Source: JASFTV01 sp050050615 (GTDB lineage: Bacteria > Desulfobacterota > DSM-4660 > Desulfatiglandales > HGW-15). Taken from it: DNA of 10,015 bases. Under the pieces are notes generated by a model. It did not search any database and was not told the DNA's origin. It saw nothing but the letters and a program-made list of their open reading frames with translations. Location: contig JASFTV010000109.1 of the NCBI GenBank assembly GCA_050050615.1, positions 1-10,015 of the forward strand, read 5' to 3'. The translations under genes and the position numbers were made by a program. Below, piece after piece: positions 7,141-10,015 of this stretch (position 1 is the first letter of the stretch; every line of letters starts with the position of its first letter).

Positions 7141-7293
7141 GCTTGCCCAAGGCATTCAAACGCTTTGTGAGTCAAAACCGGGGCGGCGAAACATGAAGCG
7201 TGGTGAGATGCTTTGAGATGCAAGTAACGAGTATGGCATTTTCCTGGAGGTGCTCCGCCCGTCTGTCCCGGCCCTAAAGCGTCTCACCCAGCA

Positions 7294-7318
7294 CCTGATG
7301 CTTCATTGTCCCATCAGG
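7294..7318. repeat. Small hairpin in the gap before the photolyase-related gene
   Basis: CCTGATG (7294-7300) and CATCAGG (7312-7318) are perfect inverted repeats around an 11-base loop. There is no T-run after it, so a rho-independent terminator is unlikely. It lies in the 269-base gap 7141-7409, in which I see no credible gene and no clear promoter. The gap also carries a GGTGAGA (7202-7208) / TCTCACC (7281-7287) pair that encloses most of it. Function unknown; could be chance. Confidence 0.3.
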
Positions 7319-7409
7319 CCAACATGGCAATATTCCAACCCTTGCGGGTGCCTCTTATTCGATTTTGGAAGAGGCTTGCAGAACAAAGAATCTCTTTTGG
7401 ACAATTCTG

Positions 7410-8141
7410 ATGAGCGCCTTCAAGAAAATGCTGGCGGCACGCAACCCGGACCCGACTGGAAGGCGATGGCTTTTTGTCCCCTATGATCAACTCACTGACG
7501 GCATCGGTCCGCTCTCCAGGGAGAATCCAAAGCGTCTTGGGATCGTGGTCATAGAGAACACATGGAAAGGCAATCGCCGTCCATACCATAAACAGAAACT
7601 GGCCCTGATTCTCGCGAACCTTCGCCACTTCGCTCTTGAGCAGGCCGGTCGAGGGGTAGCCGTCAAGCATGTCGTCACAGAAACCCCGTATCGAAATGTG
7701 CTCGAAGAACTGGTGAAAGAACTAGGCGCGATGCGTGCCATGAGACCGGCTGAGCGTGAACTGCGTGAAGACATCAAACCCCTTGTCGATGCTGGAGACC
7801 TCGTCCTTGTCCCCCACGAAGGCTGGGTCACCACACGGGAGCAATTCCAGTCGAGTTTCAAGAAGGGCGCCCCATGGAGAATGGACGCCTTCTACCGCCG
7901 TATCCGGAAGGATACGGAGATCCTCATGATCAACGGAAAGCCTGAAGGAGGTAAGTTCAGCTACTGGGCCTTCCTGAAACGAAAGGGCCCCTTGTTGCGA
8001 GGTAACCCGAGAATGAGGCTCGTCCTGGCCTCCCTTGGAAAGCGTCCCGAAGCAAAATCACGGAAGGATCTTTTCGTGTTTCGAAGGGTCAGGGATACCC
8101 TTGCCTCTGGGCAATGGGTGACTCCCAAGGCGGTTGCCTAG
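7410..8141 (+). CDS. Photolyase/cryptochrome-related protein, N-terminal domain only
   Basis: About 243 residues from ATG at 7410. The sequence from WLFVPYDQLTD through IENTWKGNRRPYHKQKLALILANLRHF, the REDIKPLV region, VPHEGWVTT and FYRRIRKDTEILM to NGKPEGGKFSY is the N-terminal alpha/beta domain of the deoxyribodipyrimidine-photolyase-related family (DPRP, prokaryotic FeS-type photolyases). Full members are about 500 residues: this domain is followed by a large helical domain that holds FAD and an FeS cluster and does the photochemistry. Here the match ends where DAENRKPW is expected. Only about 55 unrelated basic residues follow before TAG, and neither other forward frame restores the family sequence. 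It is therefore a truncated relic or a stand-alone domain; DNA repair activity is not expected. The start is uncertain: a TTG at 7365 is in frame but lacks a ribosome binding site, and the ATG at 7410 has only a weak GGA 8 bases upstream. Confidence 0.75.
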   Translation: MSAFKKMLAARNPDPTGRRWLFVPYDQLTDGIGPLSRENPKRLGIVVIENTWKGNRRPYHKQKLALILANLRHFALEQAGRGVAVKHVVTETPYRNVLEELVKELGAMRAMRPAERELREDIKPLVDAGDLVLVPHEGWVTTREQFQSSFKKGAPWRMDAFYRRIRKDTEILMINGKPEGGKFSYWAFLKRKGPLLRGNPRMRLVLASLGKRPEAKSRKDLFVFRRVRDTLASGQWVTPKAVA

Positions 8142-8148
8142 TTTTTTT
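8110..8148 (+). terminator. Probable rho-independent terminator at the end of the photolyase-related gene
   Basis: GGCAA (8110-8114) pairs with TTGCC (8134-8138) and TGGG (8115-8118) with CCCA (8124-8127), giving an interrupted hairpin. An alternative compact hairpin AGGC-GGTT-GCCT occupies 8128-8139. Seven T residues (8142-8148) follow at once. The structure overlaps the last codons and the stop. The stem is not strong, but hairpin plus T-run, followed 37 bases later by a good promoter, makes a transcription boundary plausible. Confidence 0.42.
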
Positions 8149-8184
8149 GGAAATCTCCTTGGACAAGCGCGTGTGTTCAACCCC

Positions 8185-8213
8185 TTGACACCACAAACCC
8201 TTTCTCATATGCT
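8185..8213 (+). promoter_or_regulatory. Sigma-70-type promoter for the M48 protease gene
   Basis: TTGACA (8185-8190), a 17-base spacer, then TATGCT (8208-8213, 4 of 6 matches to TATAAT). Optimal spacing and a perfect -35 make this the best promoter-like sequence in the window. Transcription would start near 8220, about 80 bases before the chosen protease start codon and after the T-run at 8142-8148. It also argues against translation starting at 8134. Confidence 0.55.
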
Positions 8214-8301
8214 TCACAAAGGAAGAAGGGTTCCTGTCAAAAGATCCTCGGAAAGGCAGGACCAAAAAGGTTCAAGCATTCATGGAGGCATGAGAATCAT
8301 T

Positions 8302-9762
8302 ATGGTGAGAAGATCTTTAGTCACAGGCCTGATCGTGTCAGGTCTGTTTGGGTTCCTTTTTTGGACCGCTTCCTGCGCCGTTGATCCTGTGAGCGGCCAG
8401 CCCGGACTGATGCTGCTCAGTGAAGAGAAGGAGATTCAACTTGGCCGGCAAACGGATGCCCAGATCGTTCAGCAGTACGGTCTTTACAAGGATTCGAGGT
8501 TAACCGCCCATGTCGATGATGCGGGGCAGAGAATGGCGAAACTCTCCCACAGGCCCCATCTGGATTACCAATTCAAAGTCTTGGACGTTTCCGTGGTCAA
8601 CGCTTTTGCCGTGCCCGGCGGTTATGTCTATTTTACCCGCGGCATTCTAGCCCACCTAAACAGCGAAGCAGAGCTCGCCGGAGTGATGGGTCATGAGATC
8701 GGCCACATCACGGCCCGCCACTCTGCTGAACAGTATAGCCGGGCTATGCTCGCCCAGGTGGGACTGGCGGCAGGCATGATTTTTTCAGAAACCTTAAGAG
8801 GTCTTGCAGACTTCGCCCAGTTGGGCGTAGGCATGCTCTTTCTCAAGTTCAGCCGGGACAATGAAAGGGAGGCGGATGACCTGGGCGTGGAATACGCGAG
8901 CAAGGCTGGCTATGAAGCAAGCCAGATGGCCAATTTTTTCGAAACCCTTGAAAAAATGAACCCCGGCTCAGATCGAACCGGCCTGCCGAGCTGGTTTTCC
9001 ACCCACCCGAGCCCCGTAGACCGTGTGCAGACAGTCCGGGCGCAGTCCAGGGAGTGGCAGCGAAGGCTGGGTATAAAAGATCCGAAAGTCGGCCATGAAA
9101 GGTATCTGAGATGGATCGACGGGCTCGTTTTCGGGGAAGACCCTCGCCAAGGTTATGTCGAGGACCATGTATTTTACCATCCCGACTTGAAGTTCCAGTT
9201 CCCCGTGCCTGCCGACTGGAAAGTGAAGAACACGCCATCGCAAGTACAGATCGTTAGCCCGAAAAAGGACGCCGCTATTCTCTTTTCGCTGACCTCTAGA
9301 ATGTCTCCGAAGCAGGCGGCACGAAAGTTTGCTGAGAAGACAAGGGCCCGTGTGATCAGTGCTGATGCGATCCAGGTTCACGGCCTATCTTCCTACCGTA
9401 TGATCTCTGACGTGCGCACGCGCAGTGGCATTCTCCGCGTTATGTCGTACTTCATAAAGAAGAGGGAACACATCTATGTTTTCCACGGCATATGTTCCCC
9501 CAGTCTTTTCCAAAGATACGAAGATTTCTTTGGTGGGACCATGGGGCGATTCAAGCATCTTTCAGACCCCAAAAGGATCAATGTTCAACCTGACCGTATC
9601 CGCATTCGAGAGGCAAAGCGGGCGGGCTCAGTCAAGGGTGCCCTTCAATCCGTGGGAGTCCCGGACAAAGAGCTTGAGAAGATGGCACTCCTGAACGGCA
9701 AGTCTCTCGATGAGAAGATTCCAGCGAATACGCCTCTCAAAGTGGTGCAAAAAGGACGCTGA
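8302..9762 (+). CDS. M48-family zinc metalloprotease, predicted lipoprotein
   Basis: A 486-residue envelope protease. It starts MVRRSLVTGLIVSG, a basic end plus hydrophobic stretch, and reaches a lipobox-like TASC near residues 23-26, so lipid attachment at that cysteine is predicted. The catalytic motif is His131-Glu132-Ile-Gly-His135 in VMGHEIGHITARH; the third zinc ligand is Glu190 in NEREADDLG, and a THPSP segment follows near 235. The C-terminal region (about 280-425) resembles PsbP/DUF1795-type domains seen on many M48 proteins, and the end (LLNGKSLDEKIPANTPLKVV) is LysM-like. Relatives degrade or help assemble outer-membrane proteins in the periplasm. The start is a choice: GGAGG (8284-8288) is 13 bases before ATG 8302 but only 1 before the in-frame ATG 8290. 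The open frame runs back to 8134, but that would bury the signal peptide and the promoter at 8185. Confidence 0.92.
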   Translation: MVRRSLVTGLIVSGLFGFLFWTASCAVDPVSGQPGLMLLSEEKEIQLGRQTDAQIVQQYGLYKDSRLTAHVDDAGQRMAKLSHRPHLDYQFKVLDVSVVNAFAVPGGYVYFTRGILAHLNSEAELAGVMGHEIGHITARHSAEQYSRAMLAQVGLAAGMIFSETLRGLADFAQLGVGMLFLKFSRDNEREADDLGVEYASKAGYEASQMANFFETLEKMNPGSDRTGLPSWFSTHPSPVDRVQTVRAQSREWQRRLGIKDPKVGHERYLRWIDGLVFGEDPRQGYVEDHVFYHPDLKFQFPVPADWKVKNTPSQVQIVSPKKDAAILFSLTSRMSPKQAARKFAEKTRARVISADAIQVHGLSSYRMISDVRTRSGILRVMSYFIKKREHIYVFHGICSPSLFQRYEDFFGGTMGRFKHLSDPKRINVQPDRIRIREAKRAGSVKGALQSVGVPDKELEKMALLNGKSLDEKIPANTPLKVVQKGR

Positions 9763-9792
9763 CCTCTTGTGCGCGGGGCTTCATTTCCCTAA

Positions 9793-10015
9793 CTAACTCT
9801 CCACCGCAGCTGCCACCATGGCCCGGACATTCTCGAGCTTTGCATTCTCAGGGATGTCGCACCCGGAATGAAGGATGAAACCTTTCGGGCCCAATTCCCG
9901 GATGAGCCGGGTGCTGTAATTGTACACCGTATCAGGGTCTTCCCTAAACAGCATGGAGGCGGGAACGTCTCCCATGAGGCATATGTGATCGCCGAGTATT
10001 TCTTTGGCCCTGAAA
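9793..10015 (-). CDS. Uroporphyrinogen decarboxylase-family protein (methyltransferase-like), C-terminal end, cut by window edge
   Basis: The minus-strand frame enters from the right edge without a start and ends at TAG (9795-9793), giving the last 73 residues. It includes ILGDHICLMGDVPASML, a DPDTVYNYSTRLI helix and the strand-turn FILHSGCDIPENAKLENVRAM, typical of the C-terminal end of the UroD/MtaA/CmuA superfamily. In corrinoid methyltransferases of this fold the cysteine of the GC(D/G)xxP turn is the last zinc ligand; that cysteine is present, but the HxC pair that would confirm zinc binding lies beyond the window. Anaerobes carry many such paralogues, often for methyl transfer from small methylated compounds, so this is more likely a methyltransferase than a haem-pathway decarboxylase (inference). 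The gene is convergent with the protease; 30 bases separate the two stops and no clear terminator hairpin is seen between them. Confidence 0.85.
   Translation of the reverse strand, partial: FRAKEILGDHICLMGDVPASMLFREDPDTVYNYSTRLIRELGPKGFILHSGCDIPENAKLENVRAMVAAAVES

Noticed and set aside
7365..7409. TTG start giving 15 extra residues to the photolyase-related protein
   Set aside because: No ribosome binding site before the TTG, and the extra residues precede the conserved domain without resembling the family.
7250..7486. 78-codon frame starting GTG before the photolyase-related gene
   Set aside because: Although GGAGG lies close to the GTG, the product has no recognisable motifs and its second half overlaps conserved photolyase-related coding in another frame.
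9979..9987. His-Ile-Cys in the UroD-family fragment as the zinc HxC motif
   Set aside because: By alignment from memory with MtaA, this segment matches the IVGDRVALIGN strand after the real HxC, so the zinc pair should lie further upstream, outside the window.

Overview
The window looks like chromosomal DNA of an anaerobic or microaerophilic bacterium, most likely a Desulfobacterota (former Deltaproteobacteria) lineage. This is inferred from gene content, not from a marker gene: a rubredoxin-less rubrerythrin-like diiron protein, a DUF362 protein fused to two [4Fe-4S] sites, a UroD-type methyltransferase, a nitroreductase, a UspA protein and an M48 lipoprotein. Shine-Dalgarno sequences are mostly clear (AAGGAG, TAAGGA, AAGGAGGT) and coding density is high. 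I saw no rRNA, tRNA, CRISPR array, transposase or phage gene.

Layout. Positions 1-233 (minus) hold the N-terminal part of a nitroreductase, cut by the window edge. It diverges from a plus-strand run that fills most of the window: rubrerythrin-like protein (412-915), DUF362/ferredoxin protein (966-2147), dihydrolipoamide-dehydrogenase-like flavoprotein (2274-3698), UspA protein (3856-4305), PNPOx-like flavin-binding protein (4511-4963), a PEP-synthase-related phosphotransferase (4960-7140, ATGA overlap with the previous gene), a shortened photolyase-related protein (7410-8141) and an M48 zinc-metalloprotease lipoprotein (8302-9762). Positions 9793-10015 (minus) hold the C-terminal end of a uroporphyrinogen-decarboxylase-family protein, convergent with the protease and cut by the right edge. 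No stretch longer than 300 bases lacks a gene.

Transcription units (inferred). The rubrerythrin and DUF362 genes are 50 bases apart and probably co-transcribed. The flavoprotein follows a decayed inverted-repeat element that runs into its ribosome binding site. The UspA gene follows a gap with a TTGACA box. PNPOx and the phosphotransferase-like gene are translationally coupled. The protease has its own promoter (TTGACA-17-TATGCT) just after a probable terminator at the end of the photolyase-related gene.

Together the genes read as a redox and stress-housekeeping neighbourhood: peroxide or oxygen defence, flavin- and FeS-based electron transfer, universal stress, a DNA-photolyase relative and envelope protein quality control. 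The least explained parts are the PNPOx/phosphotransferase pair, whose substrate is unknown, and the photolyase-related protein that lacks the whole catalytic C-terminal half. I found no clearly new multi-gene system.
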